DNA of 23,501 bases, taken from assembly GCA_904502015.1 (NCBI GenBank), contig CAJGEA010000010.1, forward strand, positions 1-23,501, in the 5' to 3' direction. The notes beneath the pieces are model-generated. The model was not told the origin of the DNA and did no database searches. It saw only the letters and a program-made list of their open reading frames with translations. This DNA comes from an uncultured Clostridia bacterium. Its GTDB lineage: Bacteria; Bacillota; Clostridia; Oscillospirales; CAG-272. Made by a program: the position numbers and the translations under genes. Within the stretch, counting starts at the first letter, position 1. Every line of letters starts with the position of its first letter. Of the stretch, positions 8,082 through 15,227 are shown piece by piece.

Positions 8082-8157
8082 TGTGGGGCGTTGCCCCACA
8101 CCCCACTTAAACCCTTTTGCAAAAAGGGTTTAAGAATCCCAAAAGCTTTTAAAAAAA
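8082..8157 (+). repeat. Two-hairpin dispersed repeat, copy B
   Basis: Hairpin 1 is TGTGGGGC/GCCCCACA (8082-8089, 8093-8100). Hairpin 2 is CTTAAACCCTTTT/AAAAGGGTTTAAG (8106-8118, 8122-8134), followed by a tail AATCCCAAAAGCTTTTAAAA. It fills the space between the mutS stop and the mutL start, with the GGGGC hairpin 27 bases from the mutL ATG. Confidence 0.85.
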
Positions 8158-8160
8158 TGT

Positions 8161-10764
8161 TTATCTGTACTGTTTTTTCCACTCAAAGAGCAGATTCATG
8201 CATTCATAGGGCGAGAGGGTATTGAGATCCAGCATACGCAATTCGTCGATCAGTCTTGCCGAAAGCATATCGTCGATGGACAGCGCGCCATCGTCGGCGG
8301 GGCTCTTCTTCTGCCCCTTGGCATCGGCATCCACCGCGTCGCGTACCGCCTTCGATGACTCCTCCACCGTCGCCAGCACCTCGCGGGCGCGCTTGATGAC
8401 CTCGTTCGGAAGCCCCGCGAGCTTTGCGACCTCAATGCCGTAGCTGTCGTCGGTCGAGCCGCGCACGATCTTACGCAGGAAGGTAATGCTGTCCCCGCGT
8501 TTCTTGGCGGCAATGTGGTAGTTGACGATACCCTCGTACGTCCCCTCCATACCCGTCAGCTCGTGGTAGTGGGTGGCGAACAGGGTCTTTGCCCCGATCT
8601 TGCGCCCTGCCGTATACTCAATGATGGCGCGCGCGATGCTCATGCCGTCAAAGGTGGACGTCCCGCGCCCCACCTCGTCGTAAATGATCAGGCTCTTACG
8701 GGTTGCATTACGAAGAATGTAAGCAACCTCGTTCATCTCCAGCATGAAGGTGGATTGACCGCTGGCCAGATCATCGGACGCGCCCACACGGGTGAACATC
8801 TTGTCCACCACGCCGATGGTAGCGTCGGCGGCGGGCACGAAGGATCCGATCTGCGCCATCAGGACAATGAGCGCGACTTGGCGCATATAGGTAGACTTAC
8901 CCGCCATATTGGGGCCCGTGATGAGCATGAGGCGGTTGTCGCGGGTATCAATGTTGACATCGTTCGGCACGAAATAGCTGTCCTTGACGAACCGCTCCAC
9001 CACGGGGTGACGGCCGTCCTTGATGACGATGCTGTCCCCGTCGGTGATCTCGGGGCGCACGTACTGGTAACGGGATGCCACGGTGGCCAGACTCAGGAAC
9101 ACATCCACCTCGGAGAGCAGGTGGGCGGTGCGGCGCACCCGCGCCTCGCGGCGAGCCACAAAATCCCTCACGCGGTTGAATATTTCATATTCCAGCGCGC
9201 AGAGCTTGTCCTTGGCGCCGAGGATGGTGGCCTCCATGTCCTTGAGCTCCTGGGTAATATACCGCTCGCAGTTGGAGAGCGTCTGCTTGCGCACGTAAGC
9301 GTCGGGCACCATGTCCACGAAGGACTTGGACACCTCAATGTAGTAGCCGAACACCTTGTTGTACCCCACCTTGAGGGTCTTAATGCCCGTGCGCTCCTTT
9401 TCCTCGGCGGCGACCCGCTCCACCCAGCTCTGACCGTCGGTCATGATGGAGCGGAGCTTGTCCACCTCGGGATCGTAGCCACCGAGGATCATCCCGCCCT
9501 CACGGACAGTAAAGGGAGGCTCCTCACAGATGGCCGCGTTGATTTCGGCACAAATGTCCTCCAGCGTATCCAGCTCGCGCCAGATGCGGGCCAACTCCTC
9601 GCTTTGGCAATCCTCCAGCAGCAGGCGCAGCTCGGGCAGGACGGCGGCGGTGGCCGCCACGGCGCGCAGATCCTTGGCGTTCGCCGTGCCGTAGACGATC
9701 TTGGTGACCAGTCGCTCCAGATCCAAAACGTGGGAGAGCAACTCCCCGATCTCCTCGCGCTTCATGTAATTACCCAACAGCTCCTCCACCGCCCCTTGGC
9801 GGCTGATGATGTGGGCGGGAGAGAGTAGGGGATGCTCCACCCAGCGGCGCAGCATGCGCGCGCCGGGAGATGTCTTGGTGCGATCCAGCACCCAGAGCAG
9901 CGAGCCCTTTTTCTCCTTGGAGCGCATGGTTTCGGTCAGCTCCAGATTGCGGCGGGTGTTGACGTCCAGCTCAAGGTACTGCCCTTCCCCATAAATTTGC
10001 AATTCCTTTATGTAGGATATATCGGACTTTTGGGTTTCCATCAGATAGTCCAGCAACGCGCCCACGGCACAAACCAGCTCGCGGTCCTGCAACGTTTCCT
10101 CGCGCAGCGTGCCCTCAAACTGTCGCTTGACCAGCTCAACACACCGCTCGTGATCGAAGCGGGCGGACTGATTCTGCCCCAGCATGACCCCCTTGGAGTT
10201 CAAAAAGTCGGCCACACGGGGGAATCTTGTCGCCCCCAGATTGACGATAACCTCGCGGGGCATATACGTGCCCAGCTCGCTGATCAGATGTTCATCTGCT
10301 TCGTCCCCGTCAATGACCGTGGCGATGACCTGCGCGGTGGTCACGTCGGCAAAGCACACGCCGTAGGCCGACGTGCCAACGCAAATGGAACAAAGGTAGT
10401 TGTTTTTCTGCTCGGGCAGAAGGTTGGTTTCAATGAGCGTGCCGGGGGTAATGACACGCACCACGTCACGCTTGACCAGTCCCTTGGCGGTGGCGGGATC
10501 CTCCACCTGCTCGCAGATGGCGACCTTGTAGCCCTTCTCGATCAGCCGTCCGATGTAGCCCTCGGACGAATGGAACGGCACGCCGCACATGGGGGCGCGC
10601 TCGGCCTCGCCGCAATCGCGTCCCGTGAGGGTCAGCTCCAACTCGCGCGACGCCGTGATGGCATCGTCAAAGAACATCTCGTAGAAATCTCCGAGACGGT
10701 AGAAAAGGAGGTAGTCCTTGTATTGGTTTTTGATCTCGAAATACTGCTCCATCATGGGCGTCAT
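8161..10764 (-). CDS. mutS: DNA mismatch repair protein MutS
   Basis: Recognises mismatches and small loops and recruits MutL. It has 867 residues, a normal MutS length. The mismatch-binding Phe-X-Glu is present in RLGDFYEMF (F27, E29). The C-terminal ATPase has Walker A GPNMAGKST (617-625), Walker B LIIYDEVGRGTSTFDG with D696/E697, and FATHYHEL. The helix-turn-helix dimerisation tail follows (SIDDMLSARLIDEL...). The open frame reaches a TTG at 10836, but the protein family starts at MTPMMEQY; the ATG at 10764 has GAGGA seven bases ahead and is chosen. A GCCCGC/GCGGGC hairpin lies about 38 bases upstream of the start, the last of a string of hairpins that fills the gap to the ricA-like gene. 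Confidence 0.97.
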   Translation of the reverse strand: MTPMMEQYFEIKNQYKDYLLFYRLGDFYEMFFDDAITASRELELTLTGRDCGEAERAPMCGVPFHSSEGYIGRLIEKGYKVAICEQVEDPATAKGLVKRDVVRVITPGTLIETNLLPEQKNNYLCSICVGTSAYGVCFADVTTAQVIATVIDGDEADEHLISELGTYMPREVIVNLGATRFPRVADFLNSKGVMLGQNQSARFDHERCVELVKRQFEGTLREETLQDRELVCAVGALLDYLMETQKSDISYIKELQIYGEGQYLELDVNTRRNLELTETMRSKEKKGSLLWVLDRTKTSPGARMLRRWVEHPLLSPAHIISRQGAVEELLGNYMKREEIGELLSHVLDLERLVTKIVYGTANAKDLRAVAATAAVLPELRLLLEDCQSEELARIWRELDTLEDICAEINAAICEEPPFTVREGGMILGGYDPEVDKLRSIMTDGQSWVERVAAEEKERTGIKTLKVGYNKVFGYYIEVSKSFVDMVPDAYVRKQTLSNCERYITQELKDMEATILGAKDKLCALEYEIFNRVRDFVARREARVRRTAHLLSEVDVFLSLATVASRYQYVRPEITDGDSIVIKDGRHPVVERFVKDSYFVPNDVNIDTRDNRLMLITGPNMAGKSTYMRQVALIVLMAQIGSFVPAADATIGVVDKMFTRVGASDDLASGQSTFMLEMNEVAYILRNATRKSLIIYDEVGRGTSTFDGMSIARAIIEYTAGRKIGAKTLFATHYHELTGMEGTYEGIVNYHIAAKKRGDSITFLRKIVRGSTDDSYGIEVAKLAGLPNEVIKRAREVLATVEESSKAVRDAVDADAKGQKKSPADDGALSIDDMLSARLIDELRMLDLNTLSPYECMNLLFEWKKQYR

Positions 10765-10801
10765 AAGGGCATCCTCGCTTTCATAGACATCAAATCGCTC
10801 T

Positions 10802-10994
10802 CGCCCGCATAGCGGGCGGTTCTTACAAAAATTCAAATGATTGCCTTTGGCCTGCCAAAGGCTTCCTCAACGTGCGCCGCAGGCGCACATTTCACTGCCC
10901 GCTTTGCGGGCGCATTTCACCCACCACAGGTGGATTTCACCCGCCCGCTCAGCGGGCGGTTTTCACGCACTCAACCCTGCCAAGGGTTGTGTGC
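10802..10994. repeat. String of short hairpins joined by ATTTCAC
   Basis: About seven short perfect stems stand in a row: CGCCCGC/GCGGGCG (10802-10818), GCCTTTGG/CCAAAGGC (10843-10862), GTGCGCC/GGCGCAC (10872-10888), GCCCGC/GCGGGC (10897-10911), CCACC/GGTGG (10921-10933), CCGCCCGCT/AGCGGGCGG (10941-10959), CAACCCT/AGGGTTG (10972-10989). The last four are set off by ATTTCAC at 10889-10895, 10914-10920 and 10934-10940 and TTTTCAC at 10960-10966. Stems differ in sequence while connectors stay the same. It occupies the whole interval between the ricA-like gene and mutS; no coding frame is visible. Confidence 0.85.
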
Positions 10995-11411
10995 TTAGTG
11001 GCATCCTCCTCCGCAGGTCGAGCAATCGTGCGTGCAGCTTGAGGGCATCTCACCCGTGATGGCAAAGGTAATGGTGTTGTTGATGGCGTTCATCAGCTCG
11101 TTGACCGCGTTCTGCGCCTCCTCCAGCTCGCGGTAGAGCTGGCTCTGGGTGATCTGCTCGTAGAGCTCGTTGATGCGGTCTTGGATGAGCTGGATCATGT
11201 GGGGATCAAAGGACTCGCCCGCGGTCACGTTCTCCATGGCCTTCTGCTGAACCTGATACTCGGCCATCAGGGTGGAGAGAGCCTCGTCGGACTCGTAGGC
11301 TTTACGTGCTTCGTTCATGCGAACCAGACGGGGATCATCCTTGAGGCACTTGCCCAGCATGATCGCCAGCTCAAAAGGGTTCTTCGTATCCATATTCTGC
11401 TTGTTTTCCAT
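10995..11411 (-). CDS. ricA: YlbF/YmcA-family protein (RicA-like)
   Basis: A 138-residue, mostly alpha-helical protein of the Com_YlbF family (helices about 10-115). In Bacillus subtilis RicA (YmcA) works with RicF and RicT in a complex that affects RNase Y-dependent mRNA processing, competence, sporulation and biofilm formation, and that carries Fe-S clusters. The position directly downstream of miaB and upstream of mutS-mutL matches the Bacillus ymcB-ymcA-mutS-mutL order, which favours RicA over YlbF. The C-terminus has a Cys cluster, C126-X3-C130-X2-C133-X3-C137 followed by His138, suited to binding a metal or Fe-S cluster. The ATG at 11411 has AGGAG nine bases ahead; the gene starts 38 bases after the miaB stop. 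The exact paralogue is inferred from context. Confidence 0.82.
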   Translation of the reverse strand: MENKQNMDTKNPFELAIMLGKCLKDDPRLVRMNEARKAYESDEALSTLMAEYQVQQKAMENVTAGESFDPHMIQLIQDRINELYEQITQSQLYRELEEAQNAVNELMNAINNTITFAITGEMPSSCTHDCSTCGGGCH

Positions 11412-11449
11412 TGTATTTTTCTCCTATTTGTAATTTGATTGATTCGTGT

Positions 11450-12883
11450 TCAAACAACTCTGCCCCACAGGGCAAAGGGCTCGGTGCGCTCCACGGTCAC
11501 GTCCACGAAGCGGCCTACCATAGACGGCTCTCCCGCAAAGAACACGATCTTGTTCCCTGCCGTGCGGCCGCTGTAAACCGCCGCGTCCCCTTTGCTCTCA
11601 CCGTCGCACAGCACCCGCACGGTTTGTCCCACGGCGGCGGCGTTGCGCTCGGCGGCAATGCGGTTCTGCACGTCGAGAAGACGGGCAAACCGCTCGCTCT
11701 TGGTGGCGTCGGGTACCTGCTCCCACTCGGCGGCAGGCGTTCCCTTTCGGGGGGAGTAGATGAAGGAATAGAGCATGTCGAAGCGGATATCCTCCAGTGC
11801 GCGCAGGGTGTCGGCAAACTCCTCCTCGCTCTCACCGGGGAAGCCCACGATGATGTCCGAGGTCAGCACCACGTCGGGCATCTTCTCCCGCATATAGGCA
11901 ACCGTGTCGCGGTATTTCGCCATGTCGTAGTGGCGGTTCATCGCCTTCAGCACGCGGTCGTTGCCCGACTGCATGGGCAGATGGAACTGGTGAACGACAT
12001 GGGTGGCATTTGCCATCACGTCAATGAGCTTGCGGCTCGCGTCCTTCGGGTGGCTGGTCATAAAGCGCAGCCACCAGTCGCCGGGGATCTTGTCCAGCTC
12101 GGCGACGAGGTCGGCGAAATCGTACTCACCCGCACTCCCCTTGACCTTGCCGTAGGAATTGACGTTCTGCCCCAGCAGGGTGATGTCGCGGTAGCCAGCC
12201 TCCACCAGCTCGCGCACCTCGCGCACGATGTCCTCCATCCTGCGGCTACGCTCCCGCCCGCGCACGTAGGGCACGATGCAGTAGGAGCAGAAATTGTTAC
12301 AGCCGTACATGACCGACACCCACGCGCGGTAGCTCGACTCGCGGCGCACGGGCGCGCCCTCGGCGACCGTCACCGTCATGTCCTCCTCGGATTCGGCGGT
12401 GATGAAGCGGCGCTTTTGCTCAATGGCATCCCACAGCACGCGGGGGAAATGGTGCAGAGAGGACGTGCCCAGCGTGAAGGTCACGTAGGGGTAGCGGTGC
12501 TTGAGCTCCTCGCGGCGGTGCTCCTGAGACACCATGCACCCGCACACGCCGATGATCAGCTCGGAATTTTTCGCGCGAATGTGCTTGTATTGCCCGATGA
12601 TGGACAGCGCGCGCTTCTCCGCGTGCTCGCGAATGGCGCAGGTGTTGACCATGATGAGGTCGGCGGACTCGGGGGCAGATACCACCTCGTAGCCCATCGC
12701 CTGCGCCATGCCCGCGATCTTTTCGCTGTCCGCCTCGTTTTGCTGACAGCCGAAGGTCTCCACGTACACCGCGCGGCGGCGTCCGTGCTCGGTCGCGTAC
12801 CCGTCATTCCACACGCGAACGCGCTCCATATAGGCGAGCCGCGCCTCGGTATCGAGGGGCGGCAGAACTTGTAATTTTGCCAT
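11450..12883 (-). CDS. miaB: tRNA-2-methylthio-N6-dimethylallyladenosine synthase
   Basis: Radical-SAM methylthiotransferase that turns i6A37 into ms2i6A37 in tRNAs reading UNN codons. It has 477 residues. The UPF0004 domain supplies the auxiliary cluster cysteines C46 (TFGCQQNEADSE), C82 (NTCAIREHAEKR) and C116 (GCM). The radical-SAM site is C195-X3-C199-X2-C202 (YGCNNFCSYCIVPY). A TRAM domain occupies about 410-477. The spelling TFGCQQN plus NTCAIRE identifies MiaB rather than RimO or MtaB. An N-terminal extension of about 35 residues before the first domain is common in Clostridia. The ATG at 12883 has only a distant GGAG 13 bases ahead, an unusually long spacing. The gene heads the miaB-ricA-mutS-mutL group behind a consensus promoter. 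Confidence 0.96.
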   Translation of the reverse strand: MAKLQVLPPLDTEARLAYMERVRVWNDGYATEHGRRRAVYVETFGCQQNEADSEKIAGMAQAMGYEVVSAPESADLIMVNTCAIREHAEKRALSIIGQYKHIRAKNSELIIGVCGCMVSQEHRREELKHRYPYVTFTLGTSSLHHFPRVLWDAIEQKRRFITAESEEDMTVTVAEGAPVRRESSYRAWVSVMYGCNNFCSYCIVPYVRGRERSRRMEDIVREVRELVEAGYRDITLLGQNVNSYGKVKGSAGEYDFADLVAELDKIPGDWWLRFMTSHPKDASRKLIDVMANATHVVHQFHLPMQSGNDRVLKAMNRHYDMAKYRDTVAYMREKMPDVVLTSDIIVGFPGESEEEFADTLRALEDIRFDMLYSFIYSPRKGTPAAEWEQVPDATKSERFARLLDVQNRIAAERNAAAVGQTVRVLCDGESKGDAAVYSGRTAGNKIVFFAGEPSMVGRFVDVTVERTEPFALWGRVV

Positions 12884-12920
12884 GTCGTTTGATTTACTCC
12901 AAAAAAGAATATTCCATATT

Positions 12921-12949
12921 ATTATACCTCAAATGCGCGGGAATGTCAA
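12921..12949 (-). promoter_or_regulatory. Consensus sigma-A promoter of the miaB operon
   Basis: On the minus strand TTGACA (12944-12949), exactly 17 bases, TATAAT (12921-12926): a perfect match to consensus. Predicted transcription start is near 12914, leaving a leader of about 31 bases. Two A-tracts just upstream (12951-12957 and 12970-12977) look like an UP element. Confidence 0.9.
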
Positions 12950-12980
12950 GTTTTTTTCGCTAAACCCTGTTTTTTTTCGC
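12950..12980 (-). promoter_or_regulatory. UP-element-like phased A-tracts upstream of the miaB promoter
   Basis: Read on the minus strand, GCG followed by eight A (12970-12980) and GCG followed by seven A (12950-12960) form a direct repeat with a period of about 19-20 bases. They fall at about -37 to -43 and -56 to -63 from the predicted start, near where the alpha subunit of RNA polymerase contacts A-rich DNA. Function is inferred. Confidence 0.45.
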
Positions 12981-13084
12981 CACTGAAGCATGAAATCCCG
13001 CCATCCATGGAAGGAGCGTCTGAATGCACAAAAGACGGGCGTTTTCGTCCGCGTTTTTTGTGTAGAATCCACCCTCCATTTCTC

Positions 13085-13113
13085 TTGACAAAACCCTGTG
13101 ATTGTATTATAAT
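13085..13113 (+). promoter_or_regulatory. Consensus sigma-A promoter of the histidine operon
   Basis: TTGACA (13085-13090), exactly 17 bases, TATAAT (13108-13113), perfect to consensus. Predicted start of transcription is near 13120, giving a 50-base leader to the ATG of the regulator gene. Such a strong promoter fits control by a repressor. Confidence 0.9.
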
Positions 13114-13126
13114 GTTCCCATACAAT
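13101..13126. promoter_or_regulatory. Candidate operator 1: inverted repeat over the -10 region
   Basis: ATTGTAT (13101-13107), 12 bases, ATACAAT (13120-13126) is a perfect 7-bp inverted repeat around the -10 box and transcription start. A protein bound here would block polymerase. Its centre is 23 bp from that of the second palindrome. Role inferred. Confidence 0.35.
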
Positions 13127-13146
13127 TTATCACGCTAAAGTGTTAA
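13127..13146. promoter_or_regulatory. Candidate operator 2 for the YerC/HisR-like regulator
   Basis: TTAtCACgcTAaaGTGtTAA (capitals are symmetric) is a 20-bp imperfect palindrome, 14 of 20 bases symmetric, from +8 to +27 of the predicted transcript. The CAC-N6-GTG core is the size expected for a dimeric helix-turn-helix protein of the TrpR kind. The regulator gene it precedes makes autoregulation likely. Role inferred from position and symmetry. Confidence 0.5.
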
Positions 13147-13169
13147 AATCCGATTCATGAGAGGTGTGT

Positions 13170-13469
13170 ATGAAACCGTTACATAACCCCGATGTGGACG
13201 CGCTGTTTGAGGCGATCCAGTCCCTGCGCACCACCGAGGAGTATTACCAATTCTTTGAGGATGCCTGCACCATAAAGGAAATTTTGGATATCGCCCAGCG
13301 CCTCAAGGCGGCCCGTATGCTCGCCGCAGGCGCGAATTACGTGGACGTCAGCCGTGAGACCGGCATGAGCACCGCCACCATCAGCCGCGTCAACAAGTGC
13401 CTGGAATACGGCAGCGGCGGCTACAAAACCGTCATCGAGCGGCTGGACAAGCCCGCCGACCAATCCTGA
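13170..13469 (+). CDS. yerC: TrpR-family regulator, YerC/YecD type, probable histidine-operon repressor
   Basis: A 99-residue DNA-binding protein resembling TrpR. Helices at the start (LFEAIQSLRTTEEYYQFFEDACT) are followed by KEILDIAQRLKAARML and the helix-turn-helix YVDVSRETGMSTATISRVNKCLEYG (about residues 53-76). The YerC/YecD group lacks a firmly assigned ligand in most species; comparative work in Gram-positive bacteria has proposed members of it as histidine regulators (called HisR), probably with histidine as co-repressor. That fits its place as first gene of this operon, 22 bases before hisZ. A GTG six bases upstream is open, but GAGAGG (13159-13164) is five bases before the ATG at 13170, so the ATG is preferred. 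Palindromes at 13101-13126 and 13127-13146 are the likely binding sites. Confidence 0.88.
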   Translation: MKPLHNPDVDALFEAIQSLRTTEEYYQFFEDACTIKEILDIAQRLKAARMLAAGANYVDVSRETGMSTATISRVNKCLEYGSGGYKTVIERLDKPADQS

Positions 13470-13491
13470 AATCCCCGAACGGAGTATAACC

Positions 13492-14601
13492 ATGATCGAT
13501 CAAACCTATCTCAGACCCGAGGACCGCGCGGTGCTTTCCCTGCGCACCCTCTATCGGCAGTACGGATACCTGCCCTTCAAGATGAGCAAATTCGAGGAAT
13601 ACGACCTCTACGTGCAGAACAAGGACTTCCTTGTGAGCGACCGCATCATCACCTTCAACGATATGGGCGGTAAGCTCCTTGCCCTTAAGCCCGACGTCAC
13701 CCTCTCCATCATCAAGAACGTGGAGAACCGCGCGGGCTGTAAGCAAAAGGTGTGTTACAGCGAGAACGTCTACCGCGTATCGCCCAGCACCCACCACTTC
13801 AAGGAGATCATGCAGACCGGCCTTGAGTGCATCGGCGACATCGACACCTACGATCTCTACGAGGTCATCACCCTCGCCGCCGCCTCCCTCGCCTGCATCA
13901 GCCCGAACTACGTGCTGGATATCTCCCACCTCGGCGTGTTGTCGGCCATTCTGGACGATCTGCGCCCCGACGAAACGCTGCGCCGCGAGATCGCCCGTTG
14001 CGTAGGTGAGAAAAACGCGCATGACCTGCGCCGCGTGTGCGAGGAGCATCGCATTGGCGAGGAGGACACCAAGCTCCTTTGCGACTTTGTGGGCGTGTAC
14101 GGCACGATGGACGAGGTGCTGGAGCGCTTGTCCCCCATTTGCGCTGCGCACGAGGCGGCCACCATCGCCGTCGCCGAGCTGACCGCGCTCCGCGATCATC
14201 TCCGCGCCACCCCCTACGCCGACCACGTCCGCTTTGACTTCTCCATCATGAACGATATGAACTACTACAACGGCATGGTATTCCGCGGATTCCTTGACGG
14301 CATCTGCGAGGGCGTGCTGTCGGGCGGTCAGTACAATAAGCTCATGCGCCGCATGGGGCACAAGTCGGGCGCCGTCGGCTTTGCCCTCTACCTCGACCTC
14401 CTCGAATCCCTCCCCGCCGAGGGCGAATCCTACGACGTGGACGTGCTGCTGCTGTACGATGCCACCACCCCCTCCTCCGAGGTAGCCGCTACCGTGGCAG
14501 CCATTCGCGAGAGCGGGAAGACCGTCAGCGCCCAGCGCGCCATCCCCGACAAGCTCCGCTACCGTGAGACAAAAGACATCCGAAAGGAGGCATCCGTATG
14601 A
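13492..14601 (+). CDS. hisZ: ATP phosphoribosyltransferase regulatory subunit
   Basis: A paralogue of histidyl-tRNA synthetase that joins short HisG in a hetero-octamer and is needed for activity and histidine feedback. It has 369 residues. The class II core is recognisable (PDVTLSIIKNV, YSENVYRV, FKEIMQTGLECIGD, MNYYNGMVFRGFL, LSGGQYNKLM), while the anticodon-binding domain of a true HisRS is missing, and motif 2 reads YRVSPSTHHFKEIMQ rather than the ERPQxGRxREF of synthetases. The ATG follows GGAG by seven bases. Its stop overlaps the start of hisG in ATGA, so the two subunits are translationally coupled, as expected for a fixed complex. Confidence 0.95.
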   Translation: MIDQTYLRPEDRAVLSLRTLYRQYGYLPFKMSKFEEYDLYVQNKDFLVSDRIITFNDMGGKLLALKPDVTLSIIKNVENRAGCKQKVCYSENVYRVSPSTHHFKEIMQTGLECIGDIDTYDLYEVITLAAASLACISPNYVLDISHLGVLSAILDDLRPDETLRREIARCVGEKNAHDLRRVCEEHRIGEEDTKLLCDFVGVYGTMDEVLERLSPICAAHEAATIAVAELTALRDHLRATPYADHVRFDFSIMNDMNYYNGMVFRGFLDGICEGVLSGGQYNKLMRRMGHKSGAVGFALYLDLLESLPAEGESYDVDVLLLYDATTPSSEVAATVAAIRESGKTVSAQRAIPDKLRYRETKDIRKEASV

Positions 14602-15227
14602 TCAACGTAGCACTCCCCAAGGGACGGCTCGGTGAAAAGGTCTACGCCATGTTTGAGGCGGCAGGCTACGAGTGCCCCTCCATCAAGGAAAACAACCGCA
14701 AGCTCATCTTTGAGAACCCCGAGCGCGGCATCCGCTACTTCTGGGTCAAGCCCTCCGACGTATCCATCTACGTGGAGCGCGGCGCGGCCGACATTGGCGT
14801 GGCCGGCAAGGACATTCTGCTGGAATACAACCCCGACGTCTACGAGCTGCTTGACCTCAACATGGGCAAGTGCCGCATGGCGGTCGCCGCCAAAAAGGGC
14901 TTCTACGACGACGGTCAAAAAACCCTTCGCGTGGCAACAAAATTCAAAAACATTGCCGCCCGCCACTACGCCTCCCTCTGCCGCGAGATCGACATCATCA
15001 AGCTCAACGGCTCGATTGAGATCGCGCCCATCCTCGGGCTGTCCGACGTCATCGTGGACATTGTAGAGACCGGCACCACCCTCAAGGAGAATGATCTTGA
15101 GGTCATTGATACCATCGTTCCCATCAGCGCTCGCTTCATCTGCAACAAGGCATCCTTCAAGTTCAAGACCGCCGAGATCGAGCGCATCGTCAAACACATG
15201 AAAGCACAGGTAGACGCACATGATTAA
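14598..15227 (+). CDS. hisG: ATP phosphoribosyltransferase, short catalytic subunit
   Basis: First step of histidine synthesis: ATP + PRPP to phosphoribosyl-ATP. At 209 residues it is the short form, lacking the C-terminal ACT-like regulatory domain and thus depending on HisZ. It starts with the family signature INVALPKGRLGEKV; further motifs are VERGAADIGVAGKDIL and LGLSDVIVDIVETGTTLKEN, the latter holding the PRPP-binding ETGTT loop. AAAGGAGG lies seven bases before the ATG, inside the end of hisZ, with a 4-base ATGA overlap. The gene end overlaps hisD by eight bases. Confidence 0.96.
   Translation: MINVALPKGRLGEKVYAMFEAAGYECPSIKENNRKLIFENPERGIRYFWVKPSDVSIYVERGAADIGVAGKDILLEYNPDVYELLDLNMGKCRMAVAAKKGFYDDGQKTLRVATKFKNIAARHYASLCREIDIIKLNGSIEIAPILGLSDVIVDIVETGTTLKENDLEVIDTIVPISARFICNKASFKFKTAEIERIVKHMKAQVDAHD

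Noticed and set aside
10765..10836. mutS start at the TTG at 10836
   Set aside because: The extra 24 residues match nothing in MutS, the segment contains a repeat hairpin, and the ATG at 10764 has a properly spaced ribosome binding site.
10802..10994. CRISPR array
   Set aside because: The linkers are only seven bases and the intervening units are palindromes of differing length; no direct repeat of CRISPR size and no cas genes.
8515..12874. Long plus-strand open frames (8515-9828 and 11411-12874) opposite mutS and miaB
   Set aside because: They lie exactly antisense to clear, full-length conserved genes, have His/Gly/Val-rich translations typical of reversed G+C-rich coding sequence, and show no recognisable domain.
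13024..13065. 13-codon plus-strand frame (starting MHKRR) with AAGGAG seven bases ahead
   Set aside because: The ribosome site is good, but the frame lies before the his promoter, has no promoter of its own that I can see, contains no histidine run as an attenuator peptide would, and is short enough to be chance.
12990..13088. 32-codon plus-strand frame upstream of the his promoter
   Set aside because: No ribosome binding site, and it runs into the -35 box of the his promoter.
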